Shown piece by piece: positions 20,823 to 36,600 of a stretch of DNA of 64,000 nt. The first letter of the stretch is position 1, and each line of letters starts with the position of its first letter. Position numbers and translations under genes: made by a program. Under the pieces are notes generated by a model. That model saw only the letters and a list, made by a program, of their open reading frames with translations, was not told the DNA's origin and searched no databases. The DNA lies in assembly GCF_040954835.1 (NCBI RefSeq), contig NC_090706.1, positions 35,535,148-35,599,147 of the forward strand, in the 5' to 3' direction. This DNA comes from Lepisosteus oculatus. Lineage: Eukaryota > Chordata > Actinopteri > Semionotiformes > Lepisosteidae.

Positions 20823-21576
20823 GACCGGTGATGGTGCAGAGTCCTGTCCCCACCCTGGAGTCTTGAAATCTAAGCATGCAAACTAAAACCAGCAGAATCG
20901 ATGATTAATAATTCTAGTGAACCTGAAATGATCTAGCAGGAAACATCACTGACATTACTTTTAAGAAAAAAAAAGACAAAGAACATCTCCTAATTTTGTT
21001 GCTCCTTTCAAAATAACTGGCAAAAGATTAAGATGCATACATTAAAACAGTGGTTTTTTTCCCCCCATGTGCAGAATCTGAATGGTTTACAGCTGTGGTG
21101 CCACACATAGCCTGATATTGTCTCAGTTTTTAAAGAGATCAGTTATTTTAGTCAGACGCAGGTGGTAGGCTCAGTCGCGCCATGCGGCAAACCTCAGGTG
21201 CCCCACAGGCTCAGGCTGGGCATTGTACGTTTTCGTTCTGCATGTTCAGTGAGGGGTGGAGCCCCAGTAAGCATGACAGCCAAGTGAGACATTTCGAAAA
21301 GGCTCTTGGAGTAGAGCGCCGACGGCAAGAGGGAGGAAAAGCCGTGCGGAGCCTGTCTGAGACACCGGCTGGGTACCGCAGATGCAGGGCGCATGCCTAC
21401 TAAACACCCTGGCATTAGCAAAAAAAAAAGGTGTTCATTTTTCCCCCGTGGACGATTGTACGCATATATCAATATATAAAAACTGATTTTCGTACATAAA
21501 TTCCTTTTTTTTTCTTAGCCCTCTGCGTGTCTGTTCTGTAGCGTGGGTTTTTTTTCCTGTTCGATTTGGGTAAACG
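20823..21576 (+). other. Upstream region / 5' UTR of the shootin gene
   Basis: No coding exon is supported. The 21.16-21.42 kb part is relatively GC-rich and may contain the promoter and transcription start. No TATA box is evident at a fixed distance, so the start site is left open. Confidence 0.4.
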
Positions 21577-21660
21577 ATGCTGCCTTGTCCATCTTCACCG
21601 ATGCCGGTGAAGGAAACCGAAGGCGATGAAGAAATAGAAGCACAGAAAGTAAAAAAGGAG
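21577..21660 (+). CDS. shtn1: shootin exon 1: divergent N-terminus
   Basis: The 28 codons MLPCPSSPMPVKETEGDEEI followed by EAQKVKKE end at GTAAGA. The exon is in phase 0 with exon 2 at 25979. It does not resemble the usual shootin-1 N-terminus by eye, so it is the least certain coding exon of this gene. A second in-frame ATG lies at codon 9. Confidence 0.6.
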
Positions 21661-24600
21661 GTAAGAAACGCTGCTTAAAAAAATAAGTTCGTGGTTATGA
21701 ACTCCCTCTTTGTGCCAAGTGATGTTTAAATATCCAGCATTGCTATTACGTTTTATACACCTGCCATATATAGTGTAGAATTGGTTTTAGGTGAGGTATG
21801 ACAAAGAAGGAGTATTATTTTATTATACGTTATTATAACAGAGTACATACATTTTAAATCTGTTACACGTATAATCAAATTATTATATGTGTTCCATGGA
21901 ATGCATTTGTATCGTATTGTCGGGGAAATAATTTTAGGTGGTGCCTGAAAACTGAGGCAGTCTTTGACTTGCTTTTTCGGTGACCTAACAAATAGGGAGT
22001 AGTGAGACACCCTTCTCCATTTCTTTTTCTCTGTCTTTTGGCAGTTTTCTGCTCAGGGCATTGTACAGTTTGTAAAATACAGGAATCGCTTGTGCATATT
22101 TATTTAATTGGGATTTTGCTGCTGGACAGCTTTGTATAAGACTTGTCTAGCTCCCTGCCGTGCCGGTGACTGTACTAGAATCTTATCTTCACAGCAGATG
22201 TCATATCTATGTGTCTACGCATCACATTTAGTATTTCATGCAGAATTTGTATGCTGGTCACTACATATTAATATCATATGATATTCACACAGATTTTGCA
22301 CCACATCTGCTTAAGGGATACAATTGCAGCAATTAATGGCATTTCAGCATACAGTACAATATAAATAAGAAAATTGAGCAAAGTCACATGCTCCATGTGT
22401 ATGTATTTATAGAACATGGATCAGTGCATTTTCAGGTACACTTGGGACAACTTTTAATTTCACTAATGCAGGAAATTACCTTTGTCCCTGTATCTTAACT
22501 AATAAATTCACTTAAACTTCATTATGCCAAGCTTAAGACTGCAAACCTCAATCTCATTGACTTTTGAAAGACTGTGTGTCTTAATGAATTTAATTGACTG
22601 TAAACTCTGTGTCTATTGTAGTCCCAATACTGTCAACAATGTAGCTTATTATCTTTTATGAAAATGCCAGTGCCAAAAATGTACTAAAAAACTTACTGAT
22701 TTATTGTTTAAATATCTGTTTATACTTAGGCAGTTTACTGCTAAACACATGGTACAAGTGTGAAGAACTGAACATGATACATGAACTGATACAATCTTTT
22801 GACAAAAGTGCTAGTCAAAAACTTAAATTGGTTTACACACAAAAGTGTGATTTAAATACAAAAGTGGGCCAGAATCCCTATTCCACTTTTTCTAGCTTCG
22901 GAAAAGCTATCTGTAAATAGGGCCAGCTGATGGCTGTTAAAAAAGATGCCAGACAATTATTTAGCTTCTCTTTTTAGCTGTGAAAAGAGAGATTTTTGAG
23001 AAAGCACTTGTTCAGGATGGGTTTTTATATGACTTGATAGATTTTAACATTTGTAATTTTGCAATTTCTGTCAGCTAAGGACTGCTTTCTATTTGAGCTC
23101 AATGACTGATTATACTTTTGCAGGGTGCTGTCAATTCAGCTGCAAGAAGGGACACTTCAATATGGTATAAATAAAAATAAAGGTTTTATATTTTGAAATG
23201 TTTCTTAAAAAAACAGAAAGCAGTGTGAGAAACATTCAACTTTCAGCTATGTTTGAGTCTGTGCTCATCTTGGAATTCCTTAATTTGTTAACAGATTTAT
23301 AACAATTGTAAATGTACAGCATTCTTTTTTGAATCCCAAAGGGCAATAAATTGGGACAGAGGATTTATTTAAATTTGTATAACTATTTTAGAGTTTGACA
23401 CCTCCAAATGTAATTAAAATGTAACTGATCACCGTGCTCCAAAATATAATGGACAAAGGTGTAAATATTAATCACTGAAGGTTTTATTTTTAGCGTTGGT
23501 ATATTTATATATTTTATTTTATAACATTTCTGCTTGTGATTTGTAGTGTGTAACAATTTGTATGACAAGGATAGGCAATCCCAGTCTTTGAAAGTCAGAG
23601 TTCTGCAGCCTTTACAAGTACTTTTTCAACTGGCAGCTATTAAAGACCTAAAAAAGCAGTTGACTGGAGAGTTTGTCTAAAAAATTAACACAAGTAATTA
23701 AGATTAAAGGTTTAATGAACAACACAGGATACAGTGGTTTAAGTGTATTACTTAAATTTCCTGATATATGAGATGATCACACTTTCTAAGGTTTGAGGTC
23801 TGACATATTTCGAATGAGAAAAAGATTTCCAAAGAAGTGGTTGATGCTAGCTGTTGATTTCATTTGAAAAAAATCAGTCCAAATGGATTCTTTGCAGTCC
23901 AGGTGATTTACACTTAGTTCTTAGTTCAAGTAAGAAAGAACACTGTATTCTACTTTATGCCTGAATCTATGCTTGTACAGGAGATGTCTGATTAGCTTAG
24001 CATGATGCAGGGAATGGCCTAGTTTGTGCTACAAGCCTCTTCATCCCTAGAAAATGCATTAGGTCTTTCCTAACCTGTTCTCTTTCCATTTAACTCTTTG
24101 AGCACATGTCACAAAGAACATACTCGAACTTGCTGAAACCAGAAGATTCCATCATTATTTTTATTTAATGTGCAGTCTGAAGATTTCCTCACCTAATTTT
24201 GTCCTTTTATTGTTTTGAAATTCTTTTAGTATTTGAATCTGGAAATGCATATTAAAGATTCATTAATTTAGGAGTTGTTGGAGCTTTCTTTCTGACAAAA
24301 TGGTAAAAAAAACAGGAACTTGACTGTTTTTGTACATAAAGATAAATAGCAGTATCATATACAGTAACTGTTCTTTATTATTACCACCACATAGAAACAG
24401 GTATGCAATGAGTACTAATAATATTTTATTTTAGCTATTGATACATAGTAGTATTAGTAGCTGTTTATTAGGAGTAGCCTTGCAGTTTTGCAAGGTTTTA
24501 AACCTTTCTAAATGTTAATTTGTGGAATTGCTTTGTGTCCATTTTAGATTTCTTTCTTTGCATACACTGCATGATTATAAAATGTAGAATAGATTTATCT

Positions 24601-27600
24601 ACTTCTGTGAGAGAAATCATTGGTAAAAGTAATGTTACCTAAGCTTGGCATTAGTAGCTGACTGTATTGATAGAAGGAGTAAACACAAACAAGTAAAGGT
24701 TTATTCCATGCTGAAAAGAGAAGAAAAGAAACACAACATTTCGGCTGTGGAGCCTTCGTTTGTCTTTGAGTTTGGTACTCATCTGAGAGCTAACACAACA
24801 CTGTCAATAGCACTTTTCACAACATGGAAGCTTTGTGAGTACCACCCATTGATCTCCATAGTACACTAAATACATCCCACATGTTGAAAATATATAACAT
24901 ACATTAATTCCAGTACTAGACAGCTTTTTATTGTGAACTTCCATGGTGAGTGATGTGATGTGGTGATGTGGGGGATGACTCAATGAATTATATCTTCCTA
25001 AGAATTAAACAAAAATATACAGCATGTTGTAAAGATTTTCCTTAAAAATTCTGTTAAACTTTCATTGTAAATCTGTACTGACATCCTTTTGAGACATGAG
25101 ACTGTGTAATTGGAAAGAGAAGATAAAAACAGCTTAATTACTAGGCCGAATCCAGGATTTAATGACCTAGAGATGCATATAAAGTATCTATAAAATACCT
25201 GACCTCTGCACACTGCATTTTCTGGGGCATTGTTCTAGATTGTGCATTGTTGTATTTCATAGTAGCTATCATGCTGTACATAGTACCAAACTAATTTAAA
25301 ATTATTATGCCCCTTAATGCCATTTATGAAGAAAATGATCTGTTTCAGCAGAAGACATCCCAGAATTGCCTTGGAAAACCTTTTGAAAACCTAACTTGCA
25401 TATTAGGGAGCAGCCATGAAGGATAGCAATGCACTTGTTTTTTTAAACGTTTCCAAAAGTGAGTTCAATTTCTTTTATTATATACCAAAGAATATTCAGT
25501 GGTGTGATCGACCATAGAATCTTTTGCACAGCTGAATGAGGCTGATGGATAAAGTGTGCTTGTGTGATCAAGACCAAGAAATGGATTTTAGCATCTGAAA
25601 GAAAAGCCCGGGATGGAATGGCACATTTTGCACTTGCAGCAAATTAAAATAAAAAACAACCTTTGCAACATTTCTGTGACAATGAATACATACATCTTAA
25701 GGATTTGGACCTGCAAAGAGCACTGGTGTTTGTGAATCACTAATATATGCTTTCAGATGTTATTTTCACACTTTGGAATTGGCTGTGTCTTGTAATATGA
25801 GATGACACATTTCAGTGCTCCAAGCAACAACCTGTTGCTAGCCTGGACCAATACATAGGCAGCAGCATATACCAGTTAATTTATGAAGGCAAGTGAACTC
25901 CTCAAGACCTTTGCACATTGATGATTCAATCAAGCCTTGGTTACCACACGTCTCTGATATCTGTCTTCTTGTTACCAGTATAAGCGACTCACAGAACAGC
26001 GAGATGAGGCCGAGAGGCAGCTGAAACACATCAAACGAGGTGAGTGATGGGTTTTGCTGTGTGGGCGATAATTAGAGGTAAAAGAAGAGAAAGATATTGA
26101 AATGTTTGCTAAAAATAGCTGCAGAAACTGACAGTTGTTTCACTTTGTGTTGTTATTTTTAGTAACAGCCAGTCATCACAAACCATATAAAATTGTGCCA
26201 GTTAATAAGAAAAAACTTGCTCATTTTTAGCATGCATTTGTTTTGTGTATGGATCTGTGTGTAAGGTGGTGGAACCGAAAAACAACATACCATATGTCTT
26301 TCAGAGGTGTTACCCTAAGTAAATAAAACTGGCTAGTAAAATGTATATCCTAAACAGCAAGCCTGTACAATATTGCTACCATTTTAATTTCACAATCTGA
26401 TTATCTCAACGACTTGTTGAGTTTTCATATTAGTTGAAGTGGTGGGGTGGCCTTGACAGGCCTCAATGGGTTCAAGGTATTTTGGAATGAGTTGTAAATA
26501 AAGGTGCTTTTTAGTTGTAAGCTAAATATTTAACACGTTTTGATTACAATCTGACAGTTTAGAGATTAGTGTTGCATCCAGTCTATGAAACTCATGTTGT
26601 CTCCCACAATGTTCAGCAAATGTCTCCTTCCCCAACACTCAAACACATGCACCTTCTCAAGCAGAAAAACAAGCAACAACTTAAATCTCCTCCTCATATG
26701 TTCACAACAACAAAAATATGGAGATAATAAGTTGATGTAGACAATAAGTAGGTTTAGAACATTTGATTCTAGAGTTTGCAGTTTTTAATGGGGTCCTGAC
26801 TTCTGAGTATTTTAAGTTCCTAAGCAACACAAATAATAACATTATTAAAATAATACTCTAATTACAATCCCAACTTGTATTTAAAATGAGCTTGTGGCAA
26901 TGCACTGCATACAGTACCATTAAAATAACTGGTCTGTGTTGGTTAAGAATCCTTTGAGAACTCTTGAAATGTGCTATACTGAAATAATACTCATCTTCAT
27001 AGAGGTGTTCTAGACACAGGCCTTCCATTGTCTTCTCCTTTGTCACTGCAACTCAACACTGCCCAGAATGGCCAATATAGAAGTGTTTGAAAAGATATCA
27101 CCGTTTCCATGACTACTCAGCCTGTGGCTCAACAGAGAGCCTGCAGCAATGATGGATTTCCACTAGATGAAATTGAACCCAGTAACACCTAGATTCCTCA
27201 TATTTAAATATCTGTTGCAGTGCCATCATCAGTCTTGTACGATTAGTAAGAGAACAGCATGCAAGAGCAGACAAAAATCAATTTGCTTGGTCTGATCAAC
27301 AGTTTATTATGTCAGAGTGTTGTGATGTCATTAAGGTTAAAATGAGCTTTGGACTAAGAGAGTCCTTAAATAACGTGCCTTTTGTATCTAATATCCTATA
27401 AATAAAAGTCAGACATTTATCTAAGAAGAAATCTATCCAAGAATCTAAGTCTGACAGGGTGACTAAAAGCACAGGACATCTGTTTTTCTCAGTTTTAAAA
27501 TGTTCAATTTTTAAATGTTCAAAAACTATATTATTGATCAGTTTTATCTTTCACTTCTTTAGGCCCAGTTAAAATATTTTATTTACAGTAAGTCCTTGTG

Positions 27601-30600
27601 AATTCTTTGCATTGTGCATGGAACATTATTGCACAAAAGAGTGGAAAGGAAGGATGACATTCCACCCGTGTCTAGAAATTTAATTGAACATTATTAGACA
27701 TTGAATATGAATAAAGAAAATAGTGGTCCAATCATAATGTCATTCTGAGAACACCTTGGGAGAGAAGTGGAGCTCTTTATACTGGTACTGCTTCTCAGGA
27801 GGCCATGTAGTCAGTGGCAAATGCTTTACTCCTCCCTGTCATGTTATTTTATTGAATTATTAAAATCTTTAATGATAAATTATTCATCATTAGAAAATGA
27901 ATGTCTGTTCCTGTATTACACTGCTCTATTGTGATTCCTGCTGGGTGCTTGTTACCTCTTACTGTAATTTTCATGGGCACATTTACACTCTAGTGAGAAG
28001 GCACCCCTTTAAACCATCTTTAATGTTAGCTTGCAAAGTAAAGGGTTAGGGCTAACAGAATTTGTATGAGCAGAACTCTAATGTATAGCACCTGAAAACA
28101 GTGTTAACAGTGAGCAACAAAGGAAAACTGGAGTTCTGACATGGGACAGACACTTGAAGACCTAAAACCTCTTGATGCTGAATCGAAGTGAGGAATGGCT
28201 ACCTAAATTAGTGGAATAATGGTTATTAATATTATATCTCAGTGCCAGACCTGTACTACGAAAACTATTCAGTTGCAATTCAGTTAACCTGGAGAAGACC
28301 GATGCCTGTTGGAGAGAAGTCTTGTTTCATATTTCAAATTTTGAAGCCTGAAACACAGTACTACTTTAACACATATTATAAACATCTTTATTTCCATCTA
28401 TTTACCATTAGTATATTCAATACTATGCATTTAGATATCAATTTAAGTTCCAATACCTAATGAACCATAACATTGTGTACATATGTTTACCTTTACTTTG
28501 GATGGATTTGAAATATTTGCAGTTTTGTTCTTACAATGAGTGGTTTTGGCTTTTGCTGTTATGTTGTCTTGAGTCCTGTGTGGAATGTTTTTTGATGACA
28601 TGACAATGGCAGATTTTGTGACTACCCATAAAAAAATTGTATAGCAGATGCCTCCATCTCCAGGCTGTCTTGGGATGGAACATTAGGCTGATTTAATCCC
28701 TTAACACCCATGCAGACTTATTCTATGTTATGAATTTGTAAGAATGTCACTTAAGCTTTCCTTCTAAAGTGTGACGTCTTTATGTCCTTCTTCTCCTATA
28801 AAATAACCTTTTATCAACCATTCGAAGTATGTGAACTCCAGTCAGAGGTATTTAGAATGAAGTGCATATTTAATAAAATTACTTGTTTCAGGAGAATTAA
28901 ATATTGCATACAGTATGTCATTGTTTGAAATAGATCTCTAAGTGATGATTAGACAGAAATATAATAATAATTCATTTTACTGTGCATCAAAAAAACAACC
29001 CCACTCTCATTTTTTATTTGAGAATTTGAAACAGCATTTCACATCTTCAATTTTATTGTAGAATCTCACCCTATTTCCTGAAGAAATAATGCTGTCATTG
29101 TCACACTCAATGTGTTGTTTGTTTTCCATTTCCATATTAATATAGAATCTTCCCTGTTTTTTTAATGTTTTATTTCTTGGTCGATTGTTAAATGTACAGT
29201 AGTCAATGACCAAGAATAGCCAAGTGTGATATCCCTGAACACAAATCTGGAGCTGTTCATTAGGACAACACAACCAGAAAATTGCTGAGTCTGTGTTCTT
29301 TCCCTCCTGCCAGGAACTAACTCCCACGTTCTACAAACACCATCTCAGGGCTTTGTGTCCCTAACTAGCTTCTCCCATCTGAGTGAATCGTGACAAATTA
29401 TTCCTCAGGTAGCGTTGAGTTATCTAGATCTTAACATTCACCAAAACACAATTTTTTCCCCAAGCAAGATGCTTTACCTCGATTGCTCCGGTTGTGTAAA
29501 CAAGCAAACAAAATTATTTTATTCAAAAATGCAGGAAATTATAAACTCACACTGTACATTGCTTTGGATAAAAGTGGCAGCCACATAAATTAATACTGGT
29601 AATTTTGTTCAATGAATGAGCTTATTATTGGCGTGGTAAGGAAATTAACCTTTTTAGACTAAACATACACATAGTCAATTTCATATACTGTAAGTAGAGT
29701 ACCAGCTTGCACATTATTGAGAATGTGATTTATTCACTTGACTATTTTTTCTCATTTTCTTGTTTGGCATTTTATGGAAAAGACCATGTAGAGGGACTTT
29801 TATATCTTCTAATTAAATTTGCGTCTCATGGTTTTACATGTTCTTATTTCTGGAACTCCTTTGACAGGTGCCATTTTTAATGCAGAGAAGAAAAGCACAA
29901 GCACTGGACTTTGGCCAAAATAAACTCTGCCGGATTGCATTTCATTTACATTATTTATGAGTGTGGCGGCTGGCCTCAGTGCTAAAACTGTGGGATATTT
30001 ATTTGGCACATATACAAGCAATTCAGTGTGTGCCTTTCATTCTATCAACTCATTAGCCTTATTGCAAATGCTGTGCAATTCATACAACATGTATGAACCA
30101 ATGTAAAGTCTCTACTTAACTAGACTCATTGACGGAACAGGTCAAAGTGCCTTACTCCCCAATAAGCTAATGTATTATCATTGCATTTTGTGTCTTATCA
30201 TGATAAATTTATGTCTATATTTGAATTTCTTCCAAACACAGTACTGTATACAAAAGTAACAGACTGGATATCCTCCTCTGAACTGCACCCCATAGAACAT
30301 GTCAGTTTGTAACTTCTTAACAAAACGTTAATTTAAGTGTATCTTAACTTGTTCATTCGTATTGGCTAATCCCATATATAATTCTTATCACATGTCTTTT
30401 GAGAACTCACTCTATATGCAGTATATTGTAGAACTTGTTCTCTCAGATATTGTACAAATGTAGTTTACAATCCATTTATATTTTTATTAGAAATAATTAA
30501 GTGAAACAGAAGCAAAAGTATCTACTAAACACGTGCTCCGCTGTAGTTGTTCATTAGAATGTAGCTTTCTGAAATGTGAACTCCAAATAATTAACCTTGT

Positions 30601-33600
30601 GATACAGCATAATTAATGCAATGATTGCTAAAACTGATGTCATATGATGTCAGATGTTTTCTACAAAGTCAAGTTCTGTTATATCTGTATAGTACACTCC
30701 TGTTTGTTTTATTCAGACTATACATAGAAAGATTGTAATTCAGATTTCAAAAATCAAATGAGGACAGGAAGCAAAGGAAACAATCTGATGCAGAAACCAT
30801 AATTAATATTGAACAAGGACCAGATTGCCCAGGAAAATCTCATCACTAGAAAATATTCCCTACCTAGAGAAGCTAGCACTGTTAAACATGCTCTTGAGAG
30901 ACGAATTACAGACATCTTCCATTTGTGAGTGGATTTACATTTTATGCTAGATGGGGAGATTCACACTTATTTACTTTGAAGGGAAAGAGAAATATTAAGT
31001 TATACTGTGTGAAATGCATGCATTAACTAATACTGTTAATACAGCAATACATGGCACCATAATACTTGTTTGCCTAGCTGCAGGAACCTCTTTTCTTGTA
31101 AAGTGATTATTGCTAGTTGAAAGATTAATTTCTAAACCAATTTTCTACCACCACCATGTTTTGTCATGAGAGACCTTGCTTTCTTCCTGGTTAAGAGCAC
31201 AGAAGGGCTGTAATTCCAGTGATTCAGAATGTTGCATCAGCAGTTAATTTTAGCTGCTGGTTTCAGCATTCTGACAAAATGATGAACAGTATTGAGATAG
31301 ACTGAGGGCTCAACTACACAGGAATGTAGCAAAGAGAGGGGTGAATACATTCTTCCATTTCTGGAACAAAGCCATCTCATCATGTCGTACCCTCACTAAG
31401 TGTGGCTAGATTTGTCTTCTGTTCAGTAGTCTATGAGGCCTATTTAATATTCAGTAGTGACCTTAATTTTTATTTCACAAAGTTGTCATTGTCTATGTTT
31501 TGAGCTGACAAAAATAAACATGGTGCTGTGATGCTGGCGCTGTTGTCATCCAATTTCTATTTGCATGTGGGTGTCTTAATCAGAAAAGAACTAAACATTC
31601 TGTTTGAGTTTGAGGAATATTTTTGTGGTTTTGTGCTTTCAGTTGCACATGATCACTGTGTTCCAGGGGTGCATATCCTGTATACTGTATATTGAATTGT
31701 ATTGAAGATGATTTGCACTGGTATATTAGACATTATGGTATGTGGCAATAACCATTCTGGAAATTTACAAATAATTAGCAATTAGCATTCAGCTATTCAA
31801 ATAATTCCAGATGTAATTTTTCCTATGTCTGTTTAATTGGACTACTATGTCTATGGCAAACAGAGAGAAGTAAACTAAGGGATGTAGACCTCTAACCACA
31901 GAAAACAGATCAATACATCTGTGTCAGAACAGCCAAACGATAAATTGCAGGAAAGACTGCTTCTAGTAAAAGGCATCCCAGGGGGAATGCTCTTTAGGAT
32001 GTTCCTGCATGAATAATTCAGAGGCTGTTTTTTAAATGTCCTCATACCTTTCACATTTTTAATTACTTCTGCATAATGCATACCAATTATCTGTGTGGAA
32101 TACAACTTATTTTTGTATCAGCTTCACACCATGTTGTTGCAGTTTGAAGTCTTTTTCTTTAATTGGTGATGTCAGAATACAACCTCTAACAGATAACTGT
32201 TAAAGACCCACCATAAGTGAGACTGGAGCTCTCTTAAGAAGGGATCTCTGTTGTGTTGGATCTTAACACTAGGATGCAGGGTATTCAATGGTAGACCACC
32301 TGGGGATAAGAATTCACACCTCTCCAGAGTGTTATAATTTTTAACAACATTCTTTATTTCTGAACTTTTGTAGAGGAATTATTTTTTTTACTATGTCATT
32401 ATTGTTTGTTACAACTAAATAAAGTAAATCTTTTGAAAGCTCTAACAATGAGTAGAAAGTATTTTTCTCATACTATATGTGGCTTCTCAAACAAATTACA
32501 ATTATTTTTGTGTATTCCTCTTGGACGAATCCCTTTAAAAGGACAACATAAGAATGCACAGAAATCTTGAAGAAAAAAGCTACAACATCTTGTTTCTGAC
32601 TTTATTGCATCAGGGTTCCAGAGAGGTAGCTTAAAAAAAAGTCTGCAATTAATGTTTAAAGTTTATAGTACAGAATGATGCAGCTGCTGTTTTAGCCCTG
32701 TGATACTCCCTATCACAATTTGTGTTTTGCACAATTTCAGCAAGGCACAAGTGCAAAGAAAAGACGAGAAAGGCTATTGCTTGCTATTTCCATTAAAAAA
32801 GATATTTAATTTCACATTTAATGATCTTAATTTAGAGCCCTGGGACTTCTTAATGTGATTGTCTCTGTACAGTAACTCATCTTTCCAGCCATTAGCTATT
32901 TGCCTGCCTTTCATTTTGTAAGCAAAAGTGAAAGCCTTTGTGCCAAATAAAAAAAAGCATATGGATATAAAAGTAAATTAACCTTACAATATCAGAAAAG
33001 GAACATACGGTATATGCTTCCATCTATTACTGAGTTAGCTCGACTCAGTAGTGAAAGCAGACTGTTTTATTTGGCATTGCTGTAATTCAGTAGGCCTGGC
33101 AATACTATGAAATTGAAACTGTTAAGGAGATATCTGTTCAATAGATGGTGTTACATTTGGCTGTATTAAATAACCTGTACATTTAATATTATAAACTGTC
33201 ATTGAAATGAAGCCCATTGTTAACACTCAGTAGATGATAAAATCCGTCTCTTGCCATTAAGACATTCCATATTGCTTGAAACTCAAGAAGGTTGATATTA
33301 AAAGCGTCCACAAAGCTTTTGTTTAGCCTTAACTTCCCACTCTCTTTGTACACATGCAGTGCATTCTGCTGTGTCTTCTCTGTTACCCACTATCTTATCA
33401 GTTATAAGTCCTAACTCTGTGCCTCATTCTTTGAGCTCTGTTTGGTTAATCCTTCAAACAAATCCCCAGTGGTCTTTGAACGGTGTTTTATTAAACTTTT
33501 CAGAGATACAAATGAACAAATTGATGAACAAAAAAGCAAAGAAAAATGCCCACACCCATTTGTCTTATATCCAATAACATGTCCAAATTCCACTGGGTCT

Positions 33601-36600
33601 AACACTCTGTTAATGATGCATGCTGTTTGTCAGCAGCTCACTTTTGTACACAGAATAGAAACCTCCTTTTTCATGTCGTGCTGAGTCATTGGGTAAACTG
33701 CTGCTTTTTCTTAAGCAGGGCTACTTCATCAAAAACTTAAGACCAAACTGTAGATTAATTTAGCTTCCACAATTGACTTTTTGTGTCACCAATTGTCACC
33801 TGGGAATTAAAGTGAATTCCAAGTTTTGAGTTTCAGCAAAAAGAGAAGTAATACAAATAGGTAAAACCAGAACCTCTTTCTTTGTAAAAATGACATCACG
33901 GTCACTTTGCTGACATAGTGAGTACCGTATAGTATTTTCTTCCCATACTTTAAAACAAAGAGCAGAAGACCATGCATTACGTGAATAAGTACACTGGATA
34001 CACTGGACTGGAGCATGTCATAAACAGTTCAACACAAGCCACGCCACACAGTTCTAGGACGTCTACACAAGAGCCAACCTTCTGATTACTAAAACAAAGA
34101 CAAATCACTTTTATACTAAGGCACATATTGATTAAGTCTGAGAAAGGCATGCAAGTCATAGAACAGTGGTCCATGTCCAGCAACATAAATGGCAGTAAGC
34201 ATGGAAACTGATTCAAGTGATCTCCTACAAACTGCACTTCCCAGCTGTTCCCCTTGGCTGTTTAATCCCGCCTGCTGGGGGTACGTCATTGTTGTGGATG
34301 AGGCCTCTGTCAGTCAAACTGTTATCCCTATTTTTGCCTTGACTAAAATTCTTACAATGACTAGAACATATCTGAGAAAAGAAAGTTCTCTTTCTCTTTG
34401 CTCTCCTTTTATCTGAAAATCACAATGTAAGATAATGCACTTGATGTAAATATCCTTGAACAGAAGGTCTCCAGTTTTAGTATTTCAGTGTGTTTCTATT
34501 TCTACAATACAGAGATGTTTCAATGGCAACTTTGTTAGATTTAACAAGAGATACCAAGTCATGGTAATTTATGGAATGTTTGGTAATGCGCAGAGAGAGC
34601 TAACTGAGTCTGTGATTCTGCTTAATTCTCTTGGAAAGAAAGTAGGAGTGAAAAAATCTCAGGTGATTCAGTTACTGAGAATTTTCTTTTGCTTATTTTT
34701 CAGCATTTCCTCTCTACCTGACTCAGTGATCCGTGATCCTGTTAATGTAACTCTAGAAAATGTAGATCAATTATATCACACTGCAACAAAACTACACCTG
34801 AACTGACTCAGCTTCTTTTTAATGCGCCTTCTGATGGTGACATGAGAACCTGGCAAGCATTTGAAAATGAGGAGAATTGCTAACTAGTTATTTTTCTCCT
34901 TTGGTGCCTGCTTAACTGTATACTTTTATAATTTTGTTAGGGCAAACAGTCAGGGCTAATTATTTTTTCTAGTGATTCATGTTTTATACAAATACGAAAA
35001 GTAAAAAGCACCTTTAATTCAACTGTTGTTTATTGTGATATAAACATATTTCTTGGCTTCAGTTCTCTTTGATTGTGACCGCAGACAACACAAGATACCC
35101 TCTGCTTGTTTTCCAAATAGTCTGGCATGAGCTTGGAGGTGATGGCAGTGTGTGTCACATTGTGGGATTATCTTTCCTGCTGTCTGACTCACTTAAAGAG
35201 CTGGAACTTCCAGGCTTTTAGGCATGAGAACACACACATTGCACACAGCTAGCTCCATCTGGTCAGCTAACAGATTATGAAGCAAAGTCAGTTGAAATCA
35301 TTTTTCCTGAGGAGCGAAGTCCCAGGAATGTATAAAATATCTGGTACCATGAGGTTAGAGAACTGAAAAAAATCCTTCTGAAAAGCAAACAAGTTAAACT
35401 TCAGGAGTGAATCTGATGTGCCATTCTCTTTATGAATGTGAATAAATGTTAATACATTTAAAATACATTTAAGAAGGTAAATTGGATCATCTCCTCAACG
35501 CTTTCTCTTCAAAAAGTGCATAGTAAAGTATATTATCTGGGAGTGAAGTATAATGATCATCATTATTTCCTACTTTGGCAGTGGAGAAGAGTTTTGTTAT
35601 TTCAGTAATCCAAAGACGATAAAAGAAAACAAAACCAAAATAAATATATATATAGTTAGAGTGTGCTATTTAATTAACCTTAAACCAATGAAAGATCAAT
35701 AAAAATGATTTACATTCAAAATCAATCCCAGAGCAAAGGCAACACAGGCAAGAATTTAGTTATTTCGTTATTTTCAGGATATGATTTCAATTAGTCTCCC
35801 ATTCTGATCTGAGAAATTATATTTCCTTGGTATCTATGATGTAATTAACCTATTACATTATTTTCTGACTGTATTTCTGTACTTTATATTTGTTTACTTT
35901 CTGCAATTCAGACAGCCAACATGGAAGATATAAAATTAGGCCCATCAGCATACATGTTCATTCCTCTGCCATGATAACAAGGATGAAAATATGAAATAAC
36001 TTTTATTTCACTGGTATATTAAAAACTAAAATAAATAAAAAATCCCCCCTGTCCTTATGAAGGAGTGTCTCCTACATACTACTCTAAAACCATGGTTCTG
36101 ATGACTGCCTAATTCTATCATTCTGGTTTTCCTACCACTTAAATACAAAGTGTATTGTTTCTCCTATTTCTTAGTTTCACAAATGGTTATTGAGGAAGTG
36201 AGCGTTCTGCAGACGCAGCTGGAGATTGAGAAGTCCTGCAGAGAAAATGCAGAAGCTTTGGCAACGAAGGTGAGCACAGTTATCATGCTGTCATCCCAGC
36301 AGATTGCACAATTCTGTAATCACAGTGTAATCACAACTGTAACATCATCAGGAAACACCTAGCTTTGCTTTAGAGATTGATTTTGATAAGCACTCCTCAC
36401 GTCAGTTTCAAACAGTGTGAGGTCACCTACAATGTAGAAGGAACAGCTACCATTCACTTGCGGTTGCAGCCAGCACAGGTATGTGGTACAGTATCTCTGA
36501 TCAACTTAATTTTGACCTTATGTGTGGGTAAAGGACAATACGTACTGGTTTTGTTATATCAATTATTCATGCCAACTCTTATGTTTTCATGGGCATATGT

